Shown: positions 30,372 through 41,554 of the stretch, in pieces
How positions within the stretch are numbered: the stretch's first letter is position 1
Layout of the letters: the number at the start of each line of letters is the position of its first letter
Notes under the pieces: generated by a model
What the model was told of the DNA's origin: nothing
The model's database searches: none
Seen by the model: the letters and a program-made list of their open reading frames with translations, nothing else
Program-made: the position numbers and the translations under genes
Assembly: GCA_026018925.1 (NCBI GenBank)
Contig: JAKSZU010000020.1
Location: 42,253,102 to 42,317,101 of the forward strand
Direction: 5' to 3'
DNA: 64,000 bases
Source: Tupaia tana
Lineage: Eukaryota; Chordata; Mammalia; Scandentia; Tupaiidae

Positions 30372-30632
30372 CTTTTTTGGAGAGGTTTTCGCTATAGGCC
30401 GCGTGTGCTCACCAGACAGAGAGAGACAGAGAGACAGAAAGTGAGAAATCACCCCCCCCCCGGGGGGGGGGATGGCCACCTTGCAGTCCCTTCTCCTCCA
30501 TTCTCCTCTCGGGATCTTGGGCATGCACACACACGCGCCTGGTGTGAGTTTAAGCCACCGGGTCTGGGACTCGAACTGCGGTTGACTACGTGGGAGTCCA
30601 GTGACATAGCCATTACGCTAACTGCTGGTCCC
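30372..30632 (-). mobile_element. SINE, type L
   Basis: GAGAGGTTTTCGCTATAGGCC, an expanded C8-G9 hairpin (30451-30470), reversed B box GGGACTCGAACTGCGG, end CTAACTGCTGGTCCC. Confidence 0.92.
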
Positions 30633-31084
30633 AATATTTTTAAAAATTTTAAAATAATTCTTATTCTCCTCTTGCTAAATGTTTTCTCCGATTGAACTAT
30701 ACAAGCTTCCAAAAACTGAATATCTCCGTTGCTTACCTGACGGTTATACATGAAGATTTCAGGTTTACTCGGGTTTTCACAGGTTCTTGAGTGTAAGAGT
30801 ACTTATTACTTCCAGCTGCAGAGTACTTTTATAGGTCAGTGCTGGGCTACACGGTAGGCACCACCACGTGCGGCAACGGGCACAGAAGTAGGGATGGTCC
30901 GAACTGAGACAGACTACGGGATAGAGTACACACCAAATTTCAGACTCACCATGAGAGCTGACGTAAAGTAGGCCGATAATATTTTATATTGAGCACATGC
31001 TGAAATGCGGATATTTTGGATATCTTGGGTTAAAGAAGACATTAAAACAAAACAGGTGCATTCTGTCTCTTTTTCTTTTCTTTT
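30633..31084. repeat. Intergenic; probable ancient DNA-transposon-like repeat at 30890-31050
   Basis: AATATTTTATATTGAGCACA and GATATTTTGGATATCTTGGG resemble a multi-copy mammalian repeat I know but cannot name. The rest is unidentified. Confidence 0.4.
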
Positions 31085-31203
31085 TAAAATAATATTTATT
31101 TATTTATCTATTTACTTGTGATTGTCAAGCTGCCAGGTCTGGGACTTGAACTGCAGTGGGCCAAGTGGGAATCAAGCAGTTTAACCACCATGTCCCCTGC
31201 TCT
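31085..31203 (-). mobile_element. Type S SINE, internally deleted
   Basis: AATAATATTTATTTATTTATC tail, AAGCTGCCAGGTCTGGGACTT, head CACCATGTCCCCTGCT. The CT/GA run is missing. Confidence 0.75.
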
Positions 31204-31225
31204 CCTCTTCTCTTTCCTTTCCTTT

Positions 31226-31228
<3 letters not shown>

Positions 31229-31258
<30 letters not shown>

Positions 31259-31483
31259 TTAGCAGGTACGTACGCTTACCAGAGAGAGAAGAGAAAGTGC
31301 CCCCCATGGGAGTGGTCACACCACAATCCCTTCTCCTCCATTTCTCCTTGCTTTTGGGATTTGGGGGAGGCATGAACACACCACATGTTTGACATGTTTC
31401 TCAAGCCACTGTGTCCTGGACGAAATAAACTATAGGACTGGCCATGTGGGATTCAGCTGCCTTAACCCCCAGGCTACAGAGCT
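31229..31483 (-). mobile_element. SINE, type L, old
   Basis: About 29 T, TTAGCAGGTACGTACGC, CACCACAATCCCTTCTCCTCC, GGATTCAGCTGCCTTAACCC end. Confidence 0.75.
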
Positions 31484-31491
31484 AGATGGAG

Positions 31492-31495
<4 letters not shown>

Positions 31496-31529
<34 letters not shown>
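31496..31529. repeat. (TG)n microsatellite
   Basis: About 17 GT units next to a degraded SINE; an (AT)n run follows at 31560-31572. Confidence 0.95.
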
Positions 31530-31532
<3 letters not shown>

Positions 31533-31576
31533 CACGGAGCTAGTTGGAAATATATAATGTGTATATATATACATTT

Positions 31577-31665
31577 TTTTCTCATTGCTAAGAAGCTTGC
31601 GTGCTCATTAGCCAGTGAGAGAGGGAGAAAGCACCCCCAAGGCAGTAGTCTCATCTAGAAGTGCC
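31577..31665 (-). mobile_element. SINE fragment
   Basis: GAAGCTTGCGTGCTCATTAG, AGAGGGAGAAAGCACCCCCA match the reverse-strand tail half of type L. The head is absent. Confidence 0.5.
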
Positions 31666-32995
31666 GGAGCTGGGCCGGGCAGGGAGGTCAGGGTGAACAC
31701 TCTAGGAGAGCGGGACAGTGGGACATTGTGACATCATCAGTGATGGTCTTGGATAGTTTCCCATTGCTGGCCCTCCGGTCCCAGCTGTGACTGCAAGTCC
31801 ATTCCTCTACCATGAGTGTGGAGCAGCTAAAATCCACAGATCCACATGTACCTTGAGGGGACAGACTGGCTCTGGTGAATATTCCCATTTTGCTATTTAG
31901 GAAGTGACCCACTGCAATATTGCTTTTGTTAAAGGCTCTTTTGTATGAAGGCAATAATGGTGTCTAATTGCTTGGGGACAGTCCTTGAGCTTTATTCCTT
32001 TGTCCGAATTGCTCAGAATGTGAAGAGTCCCAGGCAGTCAGTGCCCTGGCTTCACTGGTAATGCTTTGTCTGTGTGGTGGGGGGTGGGGCAAGGAGAGGA
32101 CCTAAGGGTTTTGGCTTCTGCACTCCGTTCTGGCGTTTGTGGTGAATGTGGGACTGTAGCTTTCACATTAGACTTCCCGTGGCTATATTAGGGCCCATCC
32201 CGAACCCTGAAGCTTAATCCTGTCTGTTTCACCCTTTAAAAAACTGTTACACTTGTGAATCGATAAAATCTAAATGCGTGTTTTACTCAAACCAAAATAG
32301 GCTGGATTGGTCCATTTCATTTACTCTTTCATTTTTATAAATAGACAAGCTTGAGTCCAATAAGCACCTTTATGTAAATGCTGGGCAAAACTGAGTCCAC
32401 TCCAGGGAAGTGTGGGAGGGTGGTGGCTGAGCGTCCAGACAAGTGCCTTTGAACTGCCACTATGTATACATAGCTACCCTGCAGGCTTAATTTTAGCTAG
32501 ATGAACTACCAGAAATGTTAGCAATCTGTCTTTTCAGATTACTTCTGCTCTTTCTCTCTGCTAAAGACAGATTCTAGATGTAAAGAATATTTAGGTTTAC
32601 ATTTTTCTTGAGAAAAGCAGAACTGCAACCATTTTATCAGTGAATACTATTTATCTTAACATGATTTTTTAAGCCTTTGTAGCAACAATTTTCAACTCTT
32701 TGGATGTTTTACCTTGAAATATTATATATCTACAAATACTCCATATTAATTTTCTCTGCAGCTATAAGTGTACAGTAAACATATATGTGTGCATATATAT
32801 GTACATATATACATACATGTAGAGAGGGAAAGAGACAGGGTAGTCAACTTTGCTAGATGTTTCCATCTTACTTCTTCTTATATAGAGATCGTTACTACAG
32901 AACTTAATCTTTACAAATTCTGCACCTGAAAAAACTCAGAGCCTCAATGTAAAGACCTCATGACAGAAAAAGTGACCATGTAAATAAATATATTT
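31666..32995. other. Intergenic without SINEs, no recognised gene
   Basis: 1.3 kb free of SINEs. An AT dinucleotide-rich run lies at 32779-32822. No conserved exon or named repeat identified; may be old unique sequence. Confidence 0.45.
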
Positions 32996-33247
32996 CTTTT
33001 TGGAGAGGTCTTTTTGTTCTTTTTTGCTATAGGGTGTGTGTGCTCGCCAGAAAGAGACAGAGAGACAGCAAGAAATCACCTCCCAGGGGGGTGGCCATGC
33101 CGTAATCCTTCTCCTCCATTCTCCTCTCGGGATCTTGGGCACGTACGTGCGCCCGGTGTGAGTTTAAGCCACCGGGTCCGGGACTCAAACCACAGTCAAC
33201 TACATGAGAGTCCAGCGACATAGCCATTACACCAACTGCTGGTTCCC
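32996..33247 (-). mobile_element. SINE, type L
   Basis: GCTATAGGGTGTGTGTGCTCG, reversed B box GGACTCAAACCAC, end CAACTGCTGGTTCCC. TSD TAAATAAATAT on both sides. Confidence 0.9.
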
Positions 33248-33610
33248 ATAAATAAATATTTTTATAATAATCAACTATTGCCATTTATGCTTTATCTTCA
33301 GGTCTCTCTTCCATGTTAAAATATAACCCAGACAACTTTACAAAGATGTGTCTCTCTTAGCAATCACAATTGGGCAGTAGCCCTCCTTTCACGCTCAGTA
33401 CCATAGCTACGAAGGGCGGTGATGGGTACGCAGCCACCACACTTCCCATCGGACCACACGGCCTATGGCAGCTGAGGACAGGCGTCCCATTACAGCGACC
33501 AACAGCAGAACCAGGCATTCACAGGCTGACAGACGAGAGTTAGGGATCTCCTTCACTCCTCTCAGCTTATCCCATTACTGGGCAGACATGGGATATATGT
33601 CAAGTACTCA
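33248..33610. other. Intergenic, no recognised feature
   Basis: Spacer with nothing identified. Confidence 0.5.
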
Positions 33611-33886
33611 CTTTTTTTTTTTTTTTGAGAGGTTTTTTTTTTTTTGCTATAGGGCGCGTGTGCTCGCCAGACAGACAGAGAGAGACAGAGAGACAGAAAG
33701 CAAGAAATCACCCCCCAGGGGGGATGGTCATGCCGCAATCCCTTCTCCTCCATTCTCCTCTCGGAATCTTGGGCACGCACGCACACGCACCCGGCGTGAG
33801 TTGTAAGCCACCGGGTCCGAGACGCGAACCGCGGTCGACTACGTGGGAGTCCAGTGACATAGCCATTACGCTAACTGCTGGTTCCC
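33611..33886 (-). mobile_element. Young type L SINE
   Basis: Intact CpGs, GAGACGCGAACCGCGGTCGAC (GCGTC variant), TTACAACTCAC, GGGAACCAG head. TSD AAGTACTCACTTTTTT. Confidence 0.95.
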
Positions 33887-33896
33887 AAGTACTCAC

Positions 33897-34110
33897 TTTT
33901 TTGAAAGTTTATTTCATGAGTGAGAAAGAGAGACAGAGAGCGAGCACCCACAGGTCTCGAACTTAATCCATCCCGGCTCCAGCCGGTGTCAGGTCACAGG
34001 CGCCAGTGTACTCGGCCAGGTCTCTAGACACGAACCTGGGACGCTGCCATGTGGGCCAGCCTGAGAGCTTTGTGTTTTACCACGGCACCACCGTCCAGCG
34101 CCCAGGCAGT
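33897..34110 (-). mobile_element. SINE of the divergent family
   Basis: GAAAGTTTATTTCATGAGTG end resembles the copy at 25869; the head side ends TACCACGGCACCACCGTCCAG. Confidence 0.55.
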
Positions 34111-34334
34111 CGCTCTGACACTGAAAACACAACGATGAGTGTACATAGGCCTCTGAGCAGTGTACGGTCCAGGAAGGCGGTCACGTGGGCATCGTTATCA
34201 CGTGATGTCATGAGTGTAACACGTATGTGCAGGTGCCACAGCAATGCAGGAGAAACAGGCCTACCTGCTGGGATCCAGACAGGAAATCGGAGAAGATGTT
34301 CTTAGAGTTGAGTCCTGAGCCCGTAGTAGACAAT
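34111..34334. other. Intergenic, no recognised feature
   Basis: Nothing identified. Confidence 0.45.
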
Positions 34335-34575
34335 GCAGTATTGCGGCCGAGAGGACAGACTCTGTAGCCAGACCACGGGGGTTAAAGCCCAGCTCAGGTG
34401 CTTACTAGCTGTGAAACCAATGCATGGTATCTGATCTCTCTGAGCCTCAGTTCCATCCTCCACAGAAAGGGTGTAATAACTGAAATAGCTCACGGGGCTG
34501 AAGTGAGCACTACATGAGCTAGTGTGTGACCCGGGCTTCGAACGAAGCAGGGCACATGGAAAGCCCTCAGTGGTA
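34335..34575 (+). repeat. MIR element, nearly full length
   Basis: ACAGACTCTGTAGCCAGACC, GTGCTTACTAGCTGTG, CTCTCTGAGCCTCAGTTCC, GCTCACGGGGCTGAAGTGAG and GCAGGGCACATGGAAAGCCC follow the MIR consensus end to end. Confidence 0.88.
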
Positions 34576-34652
34576 GCGACAGCAGTGTGCCAGGACCAGA
34601 ATGAGAGGGACGAGGAGCAGAGTGCTACATCAGCTTATGAAAATGGAAGTGT

Positions 34653-34903
34653 GGGACCAGCAGTTAGCGTAATGGCTACGTCCCTGGACGCCCACGTAGT
34701 CAACTGTGGTTCGAGTCCCACACCCGGTGGCTTAAACTCATGCCGGGCGTGTGTGCGTGCGTGCCCAAGATCCCAAGAGGAGAAAGGAGGAGAAGGGATT
34801 GGCCATCCCCCCCGGGGGGTGATTTCTCGCTTCCTGTCTCTCTCTCTGTCTGGCGAGCGCACGTGCCCTATAGCAAAAACCTCTAAAAAAAAAAAAAAAA
34901 AAG
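34653..34903 (+). mobile_element. SINE, type L
   Basis: GGGACCAGCAGTTAGCGTAA head, GAGTC B box, GCCCTATAGCAAAAACC end, then poly(A) and (GAAA)n at 34901-34918. Confidence 0.92.
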
Positions 34904-35240
34904 AAAGAAAGAAAGAAAACAGAAGCGTGAGGTACACTTGCGTGGAGGTTGGTGGGAAACAGCGAGGAGGTGGACAGAGAAAGGACAGAACTTTATCTGC
35001 TGTGCCAAAGGGCTCGTGCTTACAAAGCCCTTGGAGAATTTTAGGGACCAAATTAAATTCTGCACTATAGAAAGACAACTCTGGAGAAGCGGGTGGGGAG
35101 TACAAGTCGGAAGATCCGTAAAGAGGCTCCTGGTAAGAGGAGTGATGGTAAAGTCTTGGCTGCAGAACAGACGGTAGAGTGCAAATCTGAAAGTTACTTA
35201 GGAAGAAAAGTCAACGAGACTTGGTGACAAGTCTCAATTA
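34904..35240. other. Intergenic, no recognised feature
   Basis: Nothing identified. Confidence 0.5.
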
Positions 35241-35255
35241 AGAAGGATGAGGTAG

Positions 35256-35513
35256 GGACCAGCAGTTAGCGTAATGGCTGTCGCTGGACTCCCATGTAGT
35301 CGACCGCAGTTCACGTCCCGGACCCGGTGGCTTAAACTCACGCTGGGCGCGTGTGCGTGCGTGCCCAAGATCCCGAGAGGAGAATGGAGAAGAAGGGATT
35401 GTGGCATGGCCATCCCCCCCTGGGGGGTGATTTCTCGCTTTCTGTCTCTGTGTCTCTCTCTGTCTGTCTGGCGAGCGCATGTGCCTTATAGCGAAAACCT
35501 CTCCAAAAAAAAA
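35256..35513 (+). mobile_element. Young type L SINE
   Basis: B box GTTCACGTCCCGG, intact module. TSD AGAAGGATGAGGTAG, perfect (35241-35255 and from about 35514). Confidence 0.95.
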
Positions 35514-35693
35514 AGAAGGATGAGGTAGAGAGGGTGTAGATGATTTTCAGATTTTTCATTTGGATGAGTTAGTGAAAGGACAGGAAGCAAAGCCAGTTTG
35601 GGGATAAGGTTTGGATTTGTTTAGCTTGATGGGCCTGTGGGATGACCAGAATTAGTGTGCGGGCCTGGCAGTTAGGAGCTGCAAGTTAGGACT

Positions 35694-35942
35694 CCAGGCC
35701 CGTCCGTGGCGTGGTGGTTGAGGCAGCTGGATCCCAGATGGCCAGCTGTGTGATCTGAGTCCGGACTGTGCTTGTGTGCGCATGCACAGCATTTCGAAAG
35801 GAGGGAGATGGTGGAAAAGAAACTGGGGTGACCATCGTCCGTGGGTGTCCTTTCTCTCTCTCTCTGTCTCTGTCTCTCTGTCTCTCTCACACAAACACAC
35901 ACAGCTGCCCTCTGGTGAGCACTCATACCCTCCGGCAAAATG
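35694..35942 (+). mobile_element. SINE, type L, old
   Basis: CCAGGCCCGTCCGTGGCGTGG head, GTGATCTGAGTCC, CATACCCTCCGGCAAAATGG end. Confidence 0.72.
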
Positions 35943-36052
35943 GACTCCTTAGGATGCAGGCAGTAGCTGGCGCCGTGGGAGCGTGACAGCATGACACGGG
36001 AGGTGCACAGGGAGAGATTCGGAGATGGGTCTGGGAAGTCTGCCTTTCTTTT

Positions 36053-36208
36053 CTTTTAAAGAATTATCTCTGTATTGATTTTATTTGGCTATAGGGCATG
36101 TGCACTCACCAGAGAGACAGGGGTGGGGAAGGACGGCTAGAGGGAAAGTGAGAAAGCAAGTCGCCAGGTGTGGGACGTGAGCCGTGGTTCGCCATGCGGG
36201 AGCCCATC
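36053..36208 (-). mobile_element. SINE, type M, head truncated
   Basis: TTTTAAAGAATTATCTCTGT tail, TTGGCTATAGGGCATGTGC, ends GCCATGCGGGAGCCC. Confidence 0.8.
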
Positions 36209-36292
36209 TGAGAGCCAGCGAGAGGACAAGCAGGAAAGGAAGCCTTCTTTGGAGTTGGCAATGAGGAAGAATAGCTTAAGAAAATCCACAGC

Positions 36293-36550
36293 CTGGGCCA
36301 GCAGGTGGCATGGTGGTTAAGGTGCTGGACTCCCACACGGCTAACAACAGTTTGAGTCTCAGACCTGGTAGCTTGAAAATCATGCTGGGCATGTATCCCT
36401 GAGTGTCCGAGGTCCCAGGAGGAGAATAGAGGAGAAGGGATTACAGCATGGCCAACCCCCCGGGGGATGAATTCTCACCTTCCCTATCACGGTCTTTCTC
36501 TGTCTCTCTTTGGCAAGTGCACATGCCCTATGGCAGAAACGTAAAACAAA
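36293..36550 (+). mobile_element. SINE, type L
   Basis: CTGGGCCAGCAGGTGGCATGG head, GGAGAATAGAGGAGAAGGGA, GCCCTATGGCAGAAACGTAAA end. Confidence 0.87.
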
Positions 36551-36649
36551 CAAACAGAAAACACACTAGCTACGACTTCAATGAAGCAGAACAGAGTGGA
36601 GCAAGATCCATGACTCCTCTCCATTAAGACTCTCCATGTTAGTCTTTTT

Positions 36650-36857
36650 TATTTAGGCATGCATTTATTTTTTAATTGACTAGAGAGAGACAGAGGGTGA
36701 GAGTTGAGAGAGAGAGGAAGTGAGAAAGCAAGCCACCAGATTCAGGACTTGAACCCTGGTCAACCATGGGAGTGTCCAGTGCCTTAACCACCACGCCACC
36801 TGCTGGTCCCTTTTTTAAAAAAATATTTATTTTATTTTATTTATTCATTCATTTGAA
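36650..36857 (-). mobile_element. Type S SINE plus extra tail-like stretch
   Basis: SINE 36650-36811 (ends CACCTGCTGGTCCC), then AAATATTTATTTTATTTTAT to 36857. The unit is flanked by AAGACTCTCCATGTTAGTCTT / AAGACTCTACATGTTAGTCTT. Confidence 0.85.
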
Positions 36858-37639
36858 GACTCTACATGTTAGTCTTTAAGGTCAAACGCAAGTGGATTCC
36901 ACTTACGCTTGTGTAAGGGAGATCTGGCCTGTCCTTGCGGGCTGTTTTCCCAGAGCCCACGTGGAGCTGGGCAGTTGGTACGTACACACTAAATTTGGTG
37001 GAAAGATGAATGAAGGGTCTGCGGCAGCCAGAGATCTGCCCTGGGACTCCCAATACATGGCTGGCTCCAGGGAGCGTCAGAAGTTGCCAAAGTGCTGTTG
37101 CTTGGGTAAGAACTTCAGAGATTAAGTCTCGGTGCTGATCTGAGCTCGCGCCTGCGTTGGGTGGTGTCCGTGGCGATGCTGTCTTCTCGGCTGGTCTTGC
37201 TTGAACGTATACACACTTCTGGCCCAGACTTAGATGTGGTTTTCTGAGCAGGTTTGCTTTATTTCCTTCCTTCCTGTGTCTTTTCTTTCCAACTGGATGA
37301 TAAATTTCTTATGGGCGGAGCCCACTCCAACTGTGTGTGTGGGCTACTCTTGCAGCACTTACTTGTCAACGCGATCCCTACCTCAGACCCAGGTTCTTGG
37401 CCTCCTCAGACTTAGAACCCCGGGTAGGTGAAGCCTGGGCTGCTCTCAAGGAGTGTGACACCAAGTGTCTGCGGAAAAACGTCCCACTGCTACTTCCCAA
37501 AACTTCCCCTGGGCAGGATGTTCCGAGCGAGCGAGCGCAGGCAGCCGCGGACGTGCACCAACTCCCGGGCGCGCGGGCCTTGCATCCTCCTGGGACGTAT
37601 CACCTTGTCCCCTCGGACACTTGGAAGGCGCCGCTCGGC
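36858..37639. other. Upstream flank of the DCUN1D1 CpG island
   Basis: Non-repetitive DNA that becomes GC-rich from about 37500. It may contain upstream promoter elements, but none is clear. Confidence 0.45.
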
Positions 37640-38102
37640 GGGTAGACCCAGTCTCCTCCGCCATGTCCACGTGGGCGGCGGGAGCGGTGCAGCCGGCCTG
37701 GGGAAGACGAGAGGGGAGGTGTCTGCACTAGTTGTCTCTCCTGCTGCCGCTTTTTTTTTTTTTTTTTAAATACCGATGGGAAGGGGTGGCTCTCGCGCTT
37801 CGCTCAGCTCTCTCAGCCGCCCCCAGCTGCTCAACTTATTGGCCACCGCGGGTCCCCCCCCTCGAGCTGGTGTAGACACACGCGGGTCCGTCCGACGGCG
37901 GAAGGAGCGCGTAGGGCGCGGAGGTGGGGTGGCCCCGGCGCCCCGACCCGCGGCGCCGGAGGATGCGGGGCGGAGGGCGTGCGCCCCCTGCCCCGCCGGA
38001 CCCCGCGCCCGGGAAGCCGGCCCGGCCGCCTCCGCCCGCGGGCTCCCTCCGCCTCCCCGAGGCCCCGGGCTGCTCCTCGGGCCGCGCCGGGCCGCCCCGC
38101 AC

Positions 38103-38114
38103 TGCGCATGAGCG
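38103..38114 (+). promoter_or_regulatory. NRF1-like motif in the DCUN1D1 promoter
   Basis: TGCGCATGAGCG fits the palindromic NRF1 consensus (YGCGCAYGCGCR) with one mismatch and lies about 100 bases upstream of the start codon in the CpG island. Inferred from the motif only. Confidence 0.4.
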
Positions 38115-38139
38115 GGAGCCCGGCGAGCCCGTGAGAGGA

Positions 38140-38213
38140 GCCGCCGCCGCCGCCGCCGTCCATTCGCTGCGGAGCAGGAGGAGGAGGGGAGCGGCCTGGA
38201 GGACACCAACATG
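38140..38213 (+). CDS. DCUN1D1: DCUN1D1 exon 1: 5' UTR end and ATG start codon (38211-38213)
   Basis: The ATG at 38211-38213 is followed directly by a GTGAGG donor (38214), so exon 1 contributes only the initiator Met. Exon 2 starts with AAC AAG TTG, giving MNKLKSSQK, the known N-terminus of DCN1-like protein 1. The context ACCAACATGG is a good Kozak match. The upstream part of this entry is 5' UTR with a CCG repeat; its 5' boundary is approximate. The open frame through the GC-rich intron beyond the donor is not coding. Confidence 0.88.
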
Positions 38214-38555
38214 GTGAGGCGCTGCGGCCGCCGCCGCTGCCTGGCCCTGGCCGCCGCGCTCCCCGCGCCCGGCCCGGCCCGCCCGGCCCGGCCCCACTCC
38301 CGCCGCTCGCCCCTCCGCCGCGCTTCCCGCCCGGCGCCGCCGCTACGTGAGGGCCGAGGAGGCGGAGCGGCGCCGGGCCTAGTCGGAGCCGGCGGGCGGC
38401 GCGGGCGGCGGGACCCGGCGGCGGGCGGGCGTTGGCGGGAGGAGCCGATGGGCAACGGCCCGGCCTGCTCGCCGCGCTGTGCCGGCGGCCGCGGCCGGGG
38501 CCGGAGTTCGGGGCCGGGAGCCGGGGTGCCGGGCCGGGGGCTTGGGTGCGCGCGC

Positions 38556-38582
38556 GGGGCCGGGCCGGGCCGGGCCGGGCTG
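38556..38582 (+). repeat. (CCGGG)n pentanucleotide repeat, G4-capable
   Basis: Five GGG tracts spaced by CC in DCUN1D1 intron 1, about 340 bases after the start codon. Such a run can form a G-quadruplex. Confidence 0.85.
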
Positions 38583-38900
38583 GGGAGACTCGGCGGCGCC
38601 CTGCCCCGGCCCGGTCCTGCAGCCTCGCCGGGAGCCGAGTCCCGCGGCCGGGCGGCGGAGCCCGGTCCCTCCCGCGAGCGCACGGGCGCGGCGCCGGGAG
38701 CGGTCGGAAGTGACCTGCCGTCCGCGCAGTCCGGGCACGGGCTCGCCGCCGGTGCAGCCCGGTGTTGTGGCCTGGGTGGGAGGAGTGACTGCCCCGTGCT
38801 AGCAGCTGAGGACCATTCGCGATTTTTCAAACAGTTTGCCAAGTTGGTCCCCTCCTCCGTCTCGCGTGCAAGGAGGTAAACGCGGGGCTCCGGGCGGAGG

Positions 38901-40612
38901 ACCTGCCCCGGCCGCAAGTTGTTTACTTGGTGGTGACGCCCGGCTCGGACCCCTTTGTTTTTCAGAGGCGAGGTCGGGCTTGCCAGGCCGAGCCGGTGGA
39001 ACCCCACGCAGGCTCCTGCAGAGCGGGGAGATGCGGGGCCTGGGGGCCTGGAGGTGTCGCGCGAGCCCGTGTCCGGGCAGGCCCCGTCCCTTTGTTTTTC
39101 GCGTGGTGACGCTCCTCCTGCCCAGCTCCCCTGGCGGTACTGGTGTCCTGTCTGGGGATGGGGTTCGGCGGGCACAAACGCGGGCTGCGTGGACCATGGC
39201 GAGTTGTGTAGAAGCGTACGGTGTGTAGCTTAAGAAAACTTTCCGTAAAGTACCAGCTAACGTTTGGACTGGTCCTGGAGCGTTCAGCCCTCCCGGGGGT
39301 CCCAGTTTCTCGGGAACAGCCCAGTGTCGCTGAGGGTGGGTGCTTTCTGAGACCTTGGCCAGGCGCTTCTGTGCTGTGAACGCGGCGCACGCTCACGAGA
39401 TCCGAGTGGTGTAGACTGCTACCCACCACGACTGGTTTTCTAGTCTTGGGGGGCCCCGTGGGTCGCGTGTGCTGCCTGTCACACATCTGAAGTGGCATGG
39501 GCACGTGACTGTAAACACTGTCATAGACGTTAATCCTAAAGTTTCCAGACCTGTGGACACTCAGCCAGGGCAGTCTCCGAAGAGCAGCGCCCGCGGCCCC
39601 AGGGTCCTGAGGGTGCCTGTCCCCTGCCGGGGATCCAGGGTGTCTGTGGGCCGTGCGGGAGTGCAGCTCGGGTTGGAGCTGTCAGCGTCTGTCCTCTTGG
39701 TTGATATGAAATTAGCTCGTTTTGGAGCTTAGCCTTAACCCCTGTCGTTACACCGGTGGTGACAAGATAGCATCCACTTACAGCACCGTGGCTCAGTTCA
39801 CGGCACTAGAGTGGTCTTGGTGGGCGCTCTTAGCTTGGAAACGCACCGTGGGCCCTGACAGTTACATGGAGGTTCATAGTTGAGTTTCCTTATAATAAAC
39901 TTACAGTTGTTTCTTGATAGAATTTTTGGGCTGATGGTGTAGCACAGCCCAGTTGCCAGCTCTGGGGCGAATGTAAATAATGGGGTATCTGAAATATTTT
40001 GTAAAAGGAACAAGTCTTCCATCAGCCTGTGTCAGAGACATACACGCAGAGACCAGAAACGACACCAAACCTGGACAAGGTTCTGTTCATTTGCAGTTCT
40101 TTTAAAAAGTTTCCAGAACTTGTTTTTTTGTTTGACGTTTATTTCTCTGGGTGGGAGGGCACCTTGGCAGGACCTTATCACACAGCACCCCCTCTGCCAG
40201 CCCGGGCCATGGGCGTGCACGGTGTGCCCAGCCCGCGTGTGCCGCCGGTCTCCACACGGCTTCCGTGAGCTCCCACTCCAGTCCCGGGCAGTGTTCTCAT
40301 CTGCAGAGGACAGAATAGGATCGGAAGATGGCCGAAGTCGCATCCAGCTTCAGAGGGCTATGGTCGCCCTGCCCTGCGTTTGCTCTGGGAAGTGTGCCGC
40401 CCTGTAACCTGCGAGGTCTAAAGGGTCACATCGCCGGAGAGTTCTTTGACCTGAAGTGGCCTTAGAGTTATTTAACTTACTCCTTCCTCCTTTTACAAAA
40501 AAGTATTGAGGGTCGAGGAGGTTTTGAGGTGTAAATTTGTAAAATTATTGCAGAACTAAAACTATTTTCTCCTGGTCTGCCGTTTGCTTCAGTGTTTGCA
40601 GTACATGTAAAT
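38901..40612. other. DCUN1D1 intron 1, SINE-free 5' part
   Basis: GC content falls gradually from the CpG island. No SINE, exon or clear regulatory site seen. Confidence 0.5.
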
Positions 40613-40760
40613 CTCTTATTTTTTTAAAGCTTATTCATTCAAAGAGAGAGGGAGACACCTCCAGCAGGCATTGATTGCTCACCTGTCTCCGCTGTCTGCA
40701 TCACGGGCTCATGGGCATACACGAGGCCTGACCCGGGGTCCTGAGATGGGGACCAGGCCT
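40613..40760 (-). mobile_element. Possible divergent-family SINE
   Basis: TTAAAGCTTATTCATTCAAAG tail, AGAGAGGGAGACACCTCCAG, GACCCGGGGTCCTGAGATGG. Head not resolved. Confidence 0.4.
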
Positions 40761-40868
40761 TTTCCCATACCGCCCGGCTATGTTGTTGCTGTGCTGCTGC
40801 CTGGCCCCGTACATGTGCATCTTTGAACTCACATGGGATCTAGAACAATGGTTAGTGCTTGTATTTGA

Positions 40869-41118
40869 GGGGCCAGCGAGTGGTGTAATGATTATGTCGC
40901 TGGACTCCCACATAGTCGACCGTGATTCTGAGTCCTGGCCCTGGTGGCTTAAAGCTCACACGGGGCGTGTGTGCGTCTATGCCCAAAATCCTGAGAGGAG
41001 AGTGGAGGAGAGGAGATCGCTGTGTGGCCATCTGCCTTGGGGGGTGATTTCTTGCTTTCTGTCTCTGTTTCTCCAGCGAGTGCACACACCCTATAGCAAA
41101 AATCACTCCAAAGAAAAT
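40869..41118 (+). mobile_element. SINE, type L
   Basis: AGGGGCCAGCGAGTGGTGTAA head, GATTCTGAGTCC, ACACCCTATAGCAAAAATCAC end. Confidence 0.87.
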
Positions 41119-41249
41119 TGCATTTGAACTATTACTCTCTTAAACAGAAAAACCCAGGTGTTATTTATAAATCTGTTAGTAACAGAATACAAATTCATGA
41201 ATGATTGATAATATTCAATATCATGTTTTTAGTGGTTTAAAAAAAAGTA

Positions 41250-41430
41250 TGGGGGCCGGCAAGTGGTGTGGTGGATCTAGGCACTGGATTCCCACATGGC
41301 CGACTACGATTTGAGTCCCGAACCTGGAGGCTTGCTTTCTCACTTTCCCTTTCTGTCTCTTTGTCTCTGTCCGGTCAAATTAAAAAATAGTAATAACAAA
41401 TGGAATTAAATAAATAATTCTTTTGAAAGA
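41250..41430 (+). mobile_element. SINE, type S
   Basis: TGGGGGCCGGCAAGTGGTGTG head, ATTTGAGTCCC B box, CCGGTCAAATTAAAAAATAG tail. Confidence 0.86.
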
Positions 41431-41554
41431 AAATATGGATTTTGAAATTTAAGATATTTTCAGCTAATACCGAACCGTGTAAGTACAAATGAATGTAGGC
41501 CTGTGTGAGATTGTTGCTTCAGAACGCGTTGCACATTCTTTTGCATACCCACAG

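Larger units (their letters stand above)
37640..38900. promoter_or_regulatory. DCUN1D1: CpG island promoter of DCUN1D1
   Basis: An abrupt change to very GC-rich, CpG-dense sequence, unlike the AT-rich, SINE-filled flanks, centred on the DCUN1D1 start codon. No TATA box is seen. An NRF1-like site (TGCGCATGAGCG, 38103-38114) and a CCG run (about 38140-38158) precede the start codon, consistent with a broad housekeeping promoter. The transcription start is probably between about 38000 and 38150, but no sequence feature fixes it. No SINE lies between about 36812 and 40612. Confidence 0.85.

Noticed and set aside
37766-39175. 469-codon minus-strand open frame over the CpG island
   Set aside because: Very high GC removes stop codons in all frames. 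The composition is Arg/Pro/Ala/Gly-rich and there is no domain. It overlaps the real DCUN1D1 first exon on the other strand.
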